This document shows, one piece after another, positions 43,594-53,979 of a stretch of DNA of 64,000 nt. The first letter of the stretch is position 1. Every line of letters begins with the position of its first letter. Below the pieces are notes generated by a model that made no database searches, had not been told where the DNA came from, and worked only from the letters and a program-made list of their open reading frames with translations. The translations under genes and the position numbers were made by a program. Origin of the DNA: Capsicum annuum (lineage: Eukaryota > Streptophyta > Magnoliopsida > Solanales > Solanaceae); the NCBI RefSeq assembly GCF_002878395.1, contig NC_061115.1, positions 56,200,197 through 56,264,196 on the forward strand, written 5' to 3'.

Positions 43594-44198
43594 TTATTTC
43601 GACTCTTTAAGCTCTACAGGTGCCATACAGTAGGAAGGAATAAAAATAAGATGTGTATCAGGAAGAAGGTCAATCCCGAATTCTATCTCTCTATCGGGAG
43701 GTACCCCTGGGAAATTTTTCAAAAAAATATCAGGAAACTCATTAACAATATTGGCTGACTGAATAGTTGGAGCCTCAGACTTAGTGTCTTCAACTCTAAC
43801 TAGGTAATAGATGCAACCTTTGGATATTAGCTTTCTGGCTTTGAGATAGGAGATAAAATGACTCTTGGGAGATACTGAACTTCCAGACCACTCAAAAACT
43901 GGGTCATCAGGAAACTGAAACTTGACCTCATGGGTATGACAGTCTATAGATGGATAACAAGAATAAAGCCAATCCATACCCAGAATAAGGTCAAAACCCT
44001 CCATGTCCAACTCTATCAACTCTGTTTGAACACTTGCTTAGCAACAACTGACTCACCTACTGAAGTAGAAACTAGGAAAGGCTCAAAAATCTTTTTGGGA
44101 CTCATTTCAAAATTCACAGCTACAAGTGGGGTCACATAGGAGAAACTTGACTTAGGGTCCAACAACACATAAATATCAAAGTGAAATACATAGAGCAT
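43594..44198 (-). pseudogene. Gypsy aspartic protease region (broken)
   Basis: 44,016-44,198 reads YVLLDPKSSFSYVTPLVAVN, in which the usual DPGSTFSYV active-site loop has Lys for Gly. 43,594-44,019 continues FDLILGMDWLYSCYPSIDC and then the linker FPDIFLKNFPGVPPDREIEF before RT. The catalytic Asp is present, but the glycine change and the frame break between the two parts argue against activity. Confidence 0.88.
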
Positions 44199-44261
44199 AC
44201 CAGTAACAACATCGGGAGAATATTTTTACTTCTAATGAGATGGTAAGACATAGAATCTATT

Positions 44262-45420
44262 CTAGCACTGACCGCCAGTAGTACTAGATGAAGCACCATG
44301 AGGAGGGGCTGGACGGGCTAAAGGAGCTGGGGCACTAGTAACCTGTGTCTGAGCTCGGATATCTCTGTTTCCCTGCCTAGCATATGAACACTCTCTAAGT
44401 CTGTGGCCTATCTTACCATAACCAAAACAACCTCGCTGCTCTACCAAATACTCACCTAGACCGGTCCTTCCATATTTAGTGTAAAAAGGATAATTAGGCC
44501 TATTACTTACACTATTCTGCAACCTAGACATAGAAGACCGGTTTTCTTACTCCTGCCTATTTTTAGGTGTGGGAGCACTAGCTGATGAAGGTACTGGTAT
44601 AGATGAACGACTCTAAAATTGTGGACGATTCCCTCTATGGGACCTAGTCTAACCATACTCATGCTTCTTGGATCTAGCACTTTTGTTTCCCCTCACTCTA
44701 TCTTTTTCCCTTATCTTGTCTACCTTTATCTATTATGCATGCATCATCAGTATGGAAAGATCCATATCCCTATTAAGCATAGTAGTCCTACACTATTTCA
44801 GCACCAAACTATTCATACCTGTCACAAACTTGCTCATACTAGTTTGGGTGTTAGCAATCAAATTAGGAGCATACTTGGAAAACTGGTTGAACTTCAAGCA
44901 ATACTCCTTAATAGTCATAGATCCCTATCTCAAGTTCATAAAATCCTCTATCTTTGCTTCCCTCATCTCTAACGGGAAGAACTTGTCCAAGAACGTATCC
45001 TGGAACTCCTTCCAAGTAATAGAGGCAGTATCTTCCCCTCTGTTCTTCCTCTATGCAATAACCCAGCCATAAGCAATGTCTTTTAGATAATAAGATGCCA
45101 GCTATCCACTCTATTCCTCAGAAATATACTTGACTTGGGTAATCTTTCTCACCTCCTCAAGATATAACTGTGGGTCCTTACTAACCTTAGACTTATAGAA
45201 CTCTGGCGGATTTATCCGCATGAAATTATAGATCCTAGCAGCAGCTATGTCACCTTCGTACTGATGCAGAACTGTGGCTTGGTTATTGGCCTGGATATTT
45301 GCGGTGATTGCTTGGGATAACGCTTGAAAGGCTGCCTAAAACTTAGCATAAGACACAGTCTCATTCAAGGGATCAATAAGAGAGCATGGATTAATATCTA
45401 AGAGAGACAACTGTAAGCAC
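44262..45420 (-). pseudogene. Gypsy gag (broken)
   Basis: On the minus strand fragments read WKEFQDTFLDKFFPLEMREA, then IKEYCLKFNQFSKYAPNLI, the Ty3 gag core, with stops between. Toward the end (44,262-44,531) lie SNRPNYPFYTKYGRT and the zinc knuckle CFGYGKIGHRLREC, in which the second Cys is Tyr. Gag would form the particle. It is preceded by the primer binding site at 45,557-45,573. Confidence 0.88.
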
Positions 45421-45556
45421 GATAGATTCTGAATAAAAGAGGTGACCTTTTCCTAATATGTCATGTAGGCTCTTGCTCATAGATGTGGCGCGCTACACAC
45501 CAATGATCAATACTCTATGTAATGCAGCTTGTCAGACTCCTTAGGACTCCTTAAAT

Positions 45557-45573
45557 CTTAGGCTCTGATACTA
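45557..45573 (-). other. Gypsy primer binding site (tRNA-iMet type)
   Basis: The minus strand reads TAGTATCAGAGCCTAAG just downstream of the 5' LTR end (CATTACA), separated by four bases. It differs from the initiator tRNA complement TGGTATCAGAGC by one base at the second position. Confidence 0.85.
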
Positions 45574-45577
45574 AGTT

Positions 45578-47645
45578 TGTAATGACTCAAACTTGTGGAA
45601 TATAGACTGAGGTCCTCGAACCATGAGGACTCACAAACTGTGGAATGTAGACAAGGTAGTCAAAAATCACGATCACTGCTGAGACTGAGCACCTAAACCT
45701 ATATTATGAGACAATGTAGCACATAGATGTATATGTGGATCATTACTTTAGGAATGTACTGAGTATATGGGGTGTATGCATTTACATAAAACAATATCAA
45801 TACCCTTTAATAAAATCATACATGTAAATAGGAATGACTCATATGGCTTGAATAAGTCTAAAATATAAAACTCACAAATCATAAATTGTGAAATATGTAA
45901 CACAAATCTCATGAGTCATTATACTTAGCTTTAAAATCTATACTCTCTATTTATTCTCGGTACTTGAAGTCTAAAAGAAGCTTTAAACAATACTTTCAAA
46001 CTTATGCTTTTATCTTGTGGAGAGTAAAACTTCTTTAAAACTTAAGTACTTAGAACTTTTAGGAAACTTTAAACACTTGGGAACTCTGGAATTCTTTTAG
46101 ACTCGGGACACTTGAAACTTGGGAGTTTCTTCTAACTGATATAAAACATGTGAGCTACATGGAGTCCAACATCTTGCCCATGTTGGGGAGAGCTGTTCTA
46201 TCCTTGCCATCAGAGTAGAACCTCATCTTTAGTGGTCAGTATCTTGGCCTTGGGCCCATAAATCTCGAACCTACGATGGCACATAGTTCTGGGGTATGAG
46301 ACCTTGGAATCATACACAACTTGGTGCTAAATACTACTCCCATACTCAGCTCACAACTCTTAGAAAATCCACCTCAAAATAACTCAAGGGTCTATAGTGA
46401 AGTCCAAGACATTTTTTTTTTTGCTCTAAATCATACTTAATATGGATTTCTACTCTATTATGACCGATAGGCCAAATCTTTCTCAATAATATCAAAGTAC
46501 TCAATTCATGGGTGCTTATATCACAAAAGTTCATAAAATTGCAAATCTCAAGTATGGGTTAATGACCCATAATCAAATTTAAAGTTAAGACTCATCAAAG
46601 TGTATACTAGATGTCATAAAGATTCATATATCATATAGAAAAATTGTAATTTTCAACATTTTGCATTAAAATATCAACATACCCATGTACTTCAATTTCT
46701 AGAACATTGGAACTATTAAAATCTCAAGGAATAAAAACCTAGAGTATAAACTCATACTTTAATTTCATAAGAAAATATAGAAAATCATATATTCTCGTAA
46801 TTAAAACAACTTTTGGGCACAAGGACGAAAGAAGTATCCTTGTTCAAACTCCACATACCTTAGATTGTAAAATTGGATGAACAAGATTGCTTGAGACTCT
46901 TTTTGGAACTCTTGAGAGAGTGCTATTGAACCCTTTGACTTGAGAACCTTGAATATTAACTTGATTTGTCAAAATCTATGGTAAGTTCTTGATGTTCTTA
47001 TAGAAGGAATTGAGTTTGCTCTTGAGGGAGAAAACCCTAGGCCTTAGTGTTTTTGATGGATATGAGATTATTTTCTTCGTTTTAAAGATATCTAAGTATT
47101 AAAAGGATAGAAAAAGACCAAAAGTCCTTTAAAAATGGCTTAATAATACTGAATAGGATCTGCGATGGTTGGAGTGACAGTCCGTCGGCCCGTCGGATCA
47201 TCCATCGCACGTTGGTTAGAAAAAGGCCACATTGCCTCGTTGTGATGGTCTTAGAGACTATCCGTCGCTAGCTTGATGGTCCGTCGTCCTAGACATAGCA
47301 CTTGGGACAAAAAAGGGAGTCACTGCCTTGGTTACGATGGTTTGGGCAATGGTCCATTGCAAGCTAGATGGTCCGTCAACCTGCCCGTCCAACCTAGGCG
47401 GTTCCGACAGTATTTAGTAAAACGGCCATAACTTCTCACCCCAATACTGGATTTGGAAGAAATTGGTATCATTGGAAAGCTAATTCAATTTTCCACATAA
47501 TAAAAAGTCAAATTTAGAAAAATTCCATATGGTTTTAAAACCAATCACTTTGGAAGTCATTCCTAAATCTTTTAGAGATAGAAAAAGGCTTCATTTGACA
47601 TACTCTAAAGGTATGGACTATGAGGGAACTTTACGGAGTCTTATA
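45578..47645 (-). repeat. Gypsy 5' LTR (2,068 bp)
   Basis: It pairs with 38,251-40,631. It carries about 35 bp near 45,740 (CATTACTTTAGGAATGTACT) missing from the other copy and lacks about 300 bp present there. It ends GTCTTATA at the GATGT target duplication. Both contain the repeated GATGGTCCGTC / CGACGGTCC-type motifs (about 40,150-40,350 and 47,165-47,380). Confidence 0.9.
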
Positions 47646-47650
47646 GATGT

Positions 47651-49878
47651 CATATGCTATTACCCTATTTCCATCTTATATGATTCTTATTCTAGGTGTC
47701 TAGAAAGTTTATTGCCAACACACCAAATCACAAGTCAAAAATCTTTAAAGAATGCATATATGAATGAGAGGAAAATAAGATTATTAATAATTTCCAACTC
47801 AAAACCAAACATTATACCAAGCCAAACCATTTTTGTTGAGGCTAAATACGCTCTAAAAAAAGATAAATTGTTTTGAAATTTTGTCAGATTCAAACCCATA
47901 ACATTAAATGAAAGAAAAGACCAGTGATATTCTACTGAAGATTTTGAAGTAAAGTAAAAATGAAGAATTTTTAATTTACAACACCCAAAACAAACATAAA
48001 GGCTCTAAACCTCTAAGATCTTACTGGTTTGATCAATATTAAACAAATATAATTCCAAGTAATACAGGTGTATAGCGTTCGCAATCAAAATATTAACAGC
48101 AAGACCATATAACAATTAATTGCAACATCAAAATAAGAATAATCAGGAGCACCCAAAATACAATTTAATATGACAGCGAGGTCAATTCTATCAAATTTCT
48201 CAATTCTTTGATAATACTACAAGGTATTTTCACAAAAATTATATTTCCCCTTTTTCTAAACCTTTTCCAGTATTCTAAAGTAGGAAGATTTTGCGAGAGG
48301 TTTCAATGATATCATTAAAGTATGACAACATGGACAACAATTAGCTATTACAAAATCCTATGGCCTTTATGGCTTCTACAACGAACAATTCCAGCAACTA
48401 CGATTACAATTACGATTACAAATAACACAATTATACGGCTAAAATACTAAAAGAAGAATCGACTAGAAGAAGAGGAAAGTATTCAAAACTAAAAGAGACG
48501 AAGTGTTACCTATTTTAGAGAAGCAAAATGAGACTTGAGACTTCAACGGAGTTTTTAATCCACCACTGGAAGATAAAAACCTTAAATAAAACTAAGAAAA
48601 ATTTTAATTAAAATTTTCCTTACCCGAAATTTTCAAGAATTTCAAGATTTGTTGCTCGAATGCTTTTTTCCCTTTCAAGACTTGGTTATTTTTCTCCAAA
48701 GAGAGATTTTTTAAATGAGATTGTGGAATTTAAATCTCAATCAACAAATAATATAGGAGCATGAAAATCATAGGCAGTTTTGGAATTTCTAAGGGAAATT
48801 TTGAATTAATGGTTTTTATGAGGGATGAGCTGTAAATGTACGAAATCGTATAATTTTGAAATTTGAAAAGGGTTTTTTCCTAAGATGGTGCATCATAGGT
48901 GGAAGCAGATCCAGGTCGAATAGGTCGGTTTAGAGTTATTGGGTCAGCAGCTGGAGCAGGGTTATTAGGTTGGTTGAATTATTGCCAATTTTTGGTTAAC
49001 TATTGTTGTCGCGTTTGTTTTGTTGTTATCGGCTGAGATTGTTGATTATTGAAGGTTGTTTATGTTATTTATAAGAAAGAGGAGAAGAGAAGGATTGGGC
49101 CAGGTCGGAGAGGAGCTAAAGTAGTCCGGTAGTGGGGTTGTTGTTGGGCTTGATAGTGGGGTGTTTTTGGCTGATTGCTGTTGGAGCAATGGGGGTTGCT
49201 AAAATTAAAAGGAGAAAAAAATGGGCTGGTGGGTTTAGTGTGGTGGGCCGCTACTGATTTTGGGTAGTTGGCCCAATTTTTTGAAGGGAAAAAAGGTTGA
49301 TTTGAGTTACTTTTTGGTAAAGGGTAGATTATATATAATTGGGGCTATTTAAAAAAATAATCCCAATTAGTTTGAGAGTTAGTCAATTTTATATAATTTT
49401 TAACCAAATTAAAAATTAATTGGCCAACTACATTGCAATTGTGTTCAATTTAATTTTAATTATGATAGAATTAAATAAATTAACTAAATTCAATTGAAAT
49501 TCATTACGAATTAATACCTCGTTAAATCCCGAGCTTCTTGATTTAAAAAATCAAGCACATATTTATCCAAATAAATTATTTTTGAGAGTAAATTAAATTT
49601 AAATTAAGATTTTACTCATTTAAATTTATTTCAAGACAAACCTTGATTTAAATCCATTTTTTATAAAAAAAATAGATATTTAAGTAAAAAAATTATATAA
49701 TTTCATATAATTGAATACGATAATATATAATCACTACTTAAAAAGACAGACTTACCCAGATAAATACTTTTGAAAAGTTTCTATTTTCTTAATTCGATAA
49801 AATAAATGTTGTAATTTTATTGAAAATCGAAGAAACTCGAGATTAAAATTAGTTGTGGAGGACAAAAATTATGTGTCA
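47651..49878 (-). repeat. Tat 3' LTR, second part
   Basis: This continues the LTR interrupted at 38,250 and matches about 59,530-61,745, ending TTATGTGTCA. The two 3' LTR parts, minus the insertions, total about 3.6 kb, agreeing with the 3,572-bp 5' LTR. Confidence 0.9.
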
Positions 49879-49905
49879 ACAAATGTACCCTCCTTTTGGG
49901 TAGGG
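49879..49905 (-). other. Tat polypurine tract (candidate)
   Basis: Read on the minus strand, CCCAAAAGGAGGGTACATTTGT ends at the LTR start. The AAAAGGAGGG core fits a polypurine tract but sits about 9 bases from the LTR. Confidence 0.5.
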
Positions 49906-51429
49906 TGGATGCATGTAACCCTGCATAAAGAGAGTTTTTCATTCCTAATTTTTGTCCATCCACTAATTTATTTCTCAAAGAGATAGAATTTTACATAATT
50001 TTTATGGAGTTATGGTGGGACCTCGGTATCAGGTTTCCTATATATCTCAGGTTCTATGAGATAGGCCACTTGTAGTTCATAAAGCTTGATTTAAAGCATG
50101 ATTTTCAAAAAATTCACAAGTTATCTCGGTTTTGCTGTTTTAATATCCCAAAGGTGAAGTTGAAACCAAAATATCCCAAAATACCCATATGCCTTCTAAT
50201 AGAGGCGTGATTTGATTAGTGATGGCGATGATCCTTTAGCTCACGTCCAAAGAGTTTGACATCCATCTCTAGACTATGTCCCATTTTGCGGTGAAGAAAG
50301 AGTTCTACGTTGTGCTGTATCTTTTTTGGAGTTGTCCGTACCTGTGGTTTTTATTTGAGATTTTCATCCTCTCATATGCTCTCAATAATTTCTCAAACAA
50401 AAATTATTAGTGCTAAACATAAATCACGAAAGATATACATAGTCTTTTACCGTATCTCCATGTGAGTTATCATCTAAAAAGCAAAGCCATCCTCTCGTGT
50501 ACCTATTTGGAAGGAAATAATATACAATAATAGACACAACAACCCTCTTGGTTGTTGTATCATTAGATTATTTGTCAATTGAATATGTCTTCAAAGTAGG
50601 GTACTTTTTTTGTACATCGACGACGCTTTATGCAGAACAGTCCCCGCTACCATGTAATATTATGCTGAGGTGAACCATTTTGGTTGCCTATGATAACCTT
50701 TCTAGTTATTGACAATAATACTTTGCATGTGACCTCGGCTAAGTCCTGAACATCTTTTGTATAGATACTACTTATAGATTTCCCTTGAATTATCAATCTT
50801 TGGATAATCTCGCACATTATTTGATGTTGATATGAGGCAACTTACAGATATCATTTGACTTGCTAGCTTCTAGGTGATAATATCATTTGACTTGCTAGCT
50901 TCTAGGTGATCCTTCACATTATCCGACCTTGGATAAGAGATGGCTTATAGATATCCCTCCAGTTGCTAGCTCTCAGGTATTTCTTCACATCATCCGACCT
51001 TGGATACAAAATGAATTATAAATATCTCTCAAATTGCTAGTCTTTGGATAATCCTGCACATAATAGATCTTGGATATGGCACGACTTATAGGGAACCCTT
51101 GGACTTATCAATTTGATAATCTCGCATATTCTTTGGTAAGGATTAAGTTGCGACTTATGGATAACCTTCGGACTATCAATTTTGGGTAACCTTGCACACT
51201 ATTCGATTAGGATGTTGTTGCAGCTTACGAAAGACCTATAGGCTATCAACTCATAGGTAATCTTGTACACTATCCTATTTCAATAATATGACTTATAGAT
51301 GACCCTCAAATTGTTAATTTCTAGGAAATCTCATACATTATCCGTCTTCAAATAGCGACTTAAAGGAGTTCCTTCAAATCGAGTTCTCTTGAGGTATTCA
51401 GATGCTGATTCATAAAATAATGAGATATC
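49906..51429 (-). other. Tat 3' non-coding region
   Basis: No open domain-bearing frame is present. A 32-bp direct duplication (TATCATTTGACTTGCTAGCT at 50,849 and 50,881) occurs here. Looser repeats of ATAATCTCGCACATTAT and GACTTATAGAT motifs (about 50,780-51,390) suggest older tandem structure. The position between pol and the 3' LTR is where Tat elements are known to gather tandem repeats. Confidence 0.6.
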
Positions 51430-51985
51430 CTCAACACCATTATTTACTAGCTTACATGTCAACAGATATTGAATGCTGATGATATCGTCGACGCCAGCGT
51501 ATGCTATCTCGCATGTTAACAGATATTAAATGCTAATGATATCCAGTGTATGCTATCTCGCGTATCAATAGATATTGAATACTGATGATATCCTTGATGC
51601 TAATGTATTCTATCTCGTATGTCAACAAATATTAAATACTGATGATATCCTCGACACCAGTGTATGCTATCTCGCATATCAACAGATATTAAATATTGAT
51701 GATATCCTCGATGCCAGCGTATGCCATTTTGCGTGCAAACAGATATCAAATATTGATGATATCCTTGATGCCAGCGTATTCTATCTCACGTTTCAATATA
51801 TATTAAATACTAATAATATCCTTGAGCCAGCTTATGTTATCTCGCATGCCAATAATTATTAAATATTAATGATATTCTCGATGCCAACGTATGCTATCTC
51901 GCGTGTCAATAGTTATTAAATGTTGATGATATCCTTGATGCCATTGTATGATATCTCACATGTCAACAAATATTAAATACAATGG
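51430..51985. repeat. 56-bp tandem array
   Basis: About nine to ten units of near 56 bp are marked by TATGCTATCTCGCATGTCAA, at about 51,500, 51,550, 51,610, 51,665, 51,721, 51,777, 51,833, 51,889 and 51,946. Each unit also has ATATTGATGATATCCTCGAT. One unit (about 51,540) is shortened. The open frame along it is only a by-product of the period. Confidence 0.9.
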
Positions 51986-51989
51986 TCCT

Positions 51990-52275
51990 CTCCGCAATGA
52001 AATGAGATAAAATGGCTCACTTGGAAATAGAATAAATGAAATAGCCTTCTTGGAAATAGTATAAAATAGCCCTCTCGACAGTGAGATGATATGAAATGGC
52101 CCTCTTGGCAATGAATTGAAATGGACCTCTTGATAATGTCATGAAATGGCCTTCTAGGTAGTGAGATGATATGAAATGGCCTTCTTGGCAATGGCATGAA
52201 ATGACCCTCTTGGCAATGAGATGATATGAAATGGCCCTCTTGGCAATGAGATGATATGAAATGGTTCTTCCGGTG
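51990..52275. repeat. About 30-bp tandem array
   Basis: GAAATGGCCCTCTTGGCAAT and GAGATGATAT alternate in about nine units of near 30 bp, some lacking the GAGATGATAT half. On the minus strand this spells a periodic CQEGHFISSH-type peptide, which reflects the repeat and not a protein. Confidence 0.88.
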
Positions 52276-53690
52276 ATTTGAAAATAGTTTCACCTAAGTC
52301 TGTTTGTTTATGCTTTGTTTTCTACATGTACCTATACTCAAGGTAGACAATTAGTAGGCATAATGTCTCTCTCACTGGAAACCACAGTCAAGCTTTATGA
52401 TAGTTTAATGACAAATACTGAGCCTCATAATTTGAATGACTTATTCTACTATTAATCTTGTCTTTTTAAAGAAATAATTAAATAGCAGATCCACCGAATT
52501 CAAGTGAATAGGACAAAACCATGTTTGGAGATTACTCAAATACCGTTTACTTCACTTCAAGGCAAATTTTGAGGATGACTTTCAGCTCTTCCTCTTATTG
52601 AGTGATCCTTTGATTGTCGTATTTATTGTGCCAACTTCCTTGAATGCACCTGTGCTCAAAGTAAATATTTAATATACATAAAGTCTCTTATGCTAGCGAT
52701 TGCTTTTATATAAAGAATTCTAAATATAATATTCATAAAGTAGATAAGGCGCCTTTGTTAGTCCTTCATGATCTCAAGAAATGAGATTGATAATTTAAAA
52801 GGTCCTCAATAAATGGGTATTAAATCGGTATTTAGGGCTATCCAGAAATACCGTTCTTGAGAATTATATGCTTTGGTGTGGCTCACAACCCTCTTGGGGA
52901 TTTTTTGAAAAAGATTTTCATTTTTTGTGTATTGATCCCAGCATCAACATAAAAATAATTAGTTTTTGAGTGAAACTACTCCGTGTTGACCTTCTTCATC
53001 CTTGGTTTACTCTTCATCATCTTTTGGGTACTTCATCATCTTGGGACTTCCACCCTGACTCCCCATTCCAATAGATGCCTGGGCAATTACTAAGTAAAAG
53101 TTTGCATAGATATTTGAAAGTAGTTTAATTTTAGAAAATAGTTTCAAATTTTTTTTGTAAAAGCTTTAGAAAATCTGTGCCAGTCATGTCATGTACAAGC
53201 CCGATGAATGTCTTCCTCTTAGTTCTGACTATGTTTGACGTTTGATGGATGATTGCTAGGGATTTAGCATCGTTGAGGCTCTCTATCAGAAGTTCTATCA
53301 TAGCTGGAGATTTAGTCTATCTAGACTTTATTGCAGCTGGTGATTTCCAAAGCTTGACTTTGACCTCTTGTGCTGGGGGATTTTAAATATATTCCAATAT
53401 ATCAGTGGAAATTTTGAGGACCTCCTCAAAGCTTCTTCTCCAGTTTAATGTTGTTTGAGATAATCTCACCTAGAGAGCATCCAACGTCTTTGTTAGTCTT
53501 CGTTCTCTTTGTTTTTTGAAGATGATCTTCCTCTTGTGAAATCTGAGATTCCTTCTAAAAAATTTTGCCCCAGTTTCCATTTCCTGGGGTTATATGACCG
53601 AGCTATTGGGGTACCGACATATCCCGGTGAAATGGGAATCAGGTCAAATATAGTTCATGACTACACTAGGGATATATATAAAATTCTAAT
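52276..53690 (-). other. Tat 3' non-coding region, no domain seen
   Basis: I find no coding domain on either strand between the tandem arrays and the 101-bp repeat. In a complete Ogre/Tat element reverse transcriptase and integrase would lie upstream of this zone, and none is visible here. Confidence 0.55.
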
Positions 53691-53880
53691 GGGTTGACCG
53701 AAGCCGGCATAGGCCGCCTACGTATCTCATTCTTGAGAATTTAGGTCATCACATAGTTCATACATAAAAATAAAGGATAAATTATCCTAAGGGGTTGATC
53801 GAAGCTGACTTAGGCCGCCTACGTATCCCTTTCTTGGAAATTTAAGTCAAACATAGTTCATACATAAAAAGAAAGGGATT
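53691..53880. repeat. Two-copy 101-bp duplication with GGCCGCCTACGTATC
   Basis: GGGTTGACCGAAGCCGGCAT starts at 53,691, and a diverged copy starts at 53,792. Both continue GGCCGCCTACGTATC and AGTTCATACATAAAAA. The reverse complement GATACGTAGGCGGCC is a motif I associate with the region after pol in Solanaceae Ogre-type elements. Confidence 0.8.
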
Positions 53881-53979
53881 ATAGGCAATTACACATCATA
53901 AAACAAATACTATCATAAAGGTGATAACAAATAAACCAAGGAAAAAAAAACTAAAACATCATTCAAACATAGTATCTCT

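Larger units (their letters stand above)
38251..47645 (-). mobile_element. Ty3/gypsy chromovirus (Tekay/Del type), decayed
   Basis: This 9,395-bp element is inserted in the Tat LTR. Its target duplication GATGT (38,246-38,250 and 47,646-47,650) is perfect, and the intact LTR near 59,525 shows the related empty site. The LTRs are 38,251-40,631 (3') and 45,578-47,645 (5'). On the coding strand the LTR starts TGTAAGACCCC, typical of this lineage. Order: gag, protease, RT, RNase H, integrase, chromodomain, all on the minus strand and all broken. The chromodomain with KVLWRNHSVEGATWE marks it as a Tekay/Del-type chromovirus. These domains guide integration toward heterochromatin. It is incapable of autonomous movement. 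Confidence 0.94.

Noticed and set aside
51575..52293. Open frames of about 95 and 106 codons
   Set aside because: They arise from the 56-bp and 30-bp tandem arrays; the peptides simply repeat with the period and match no family.
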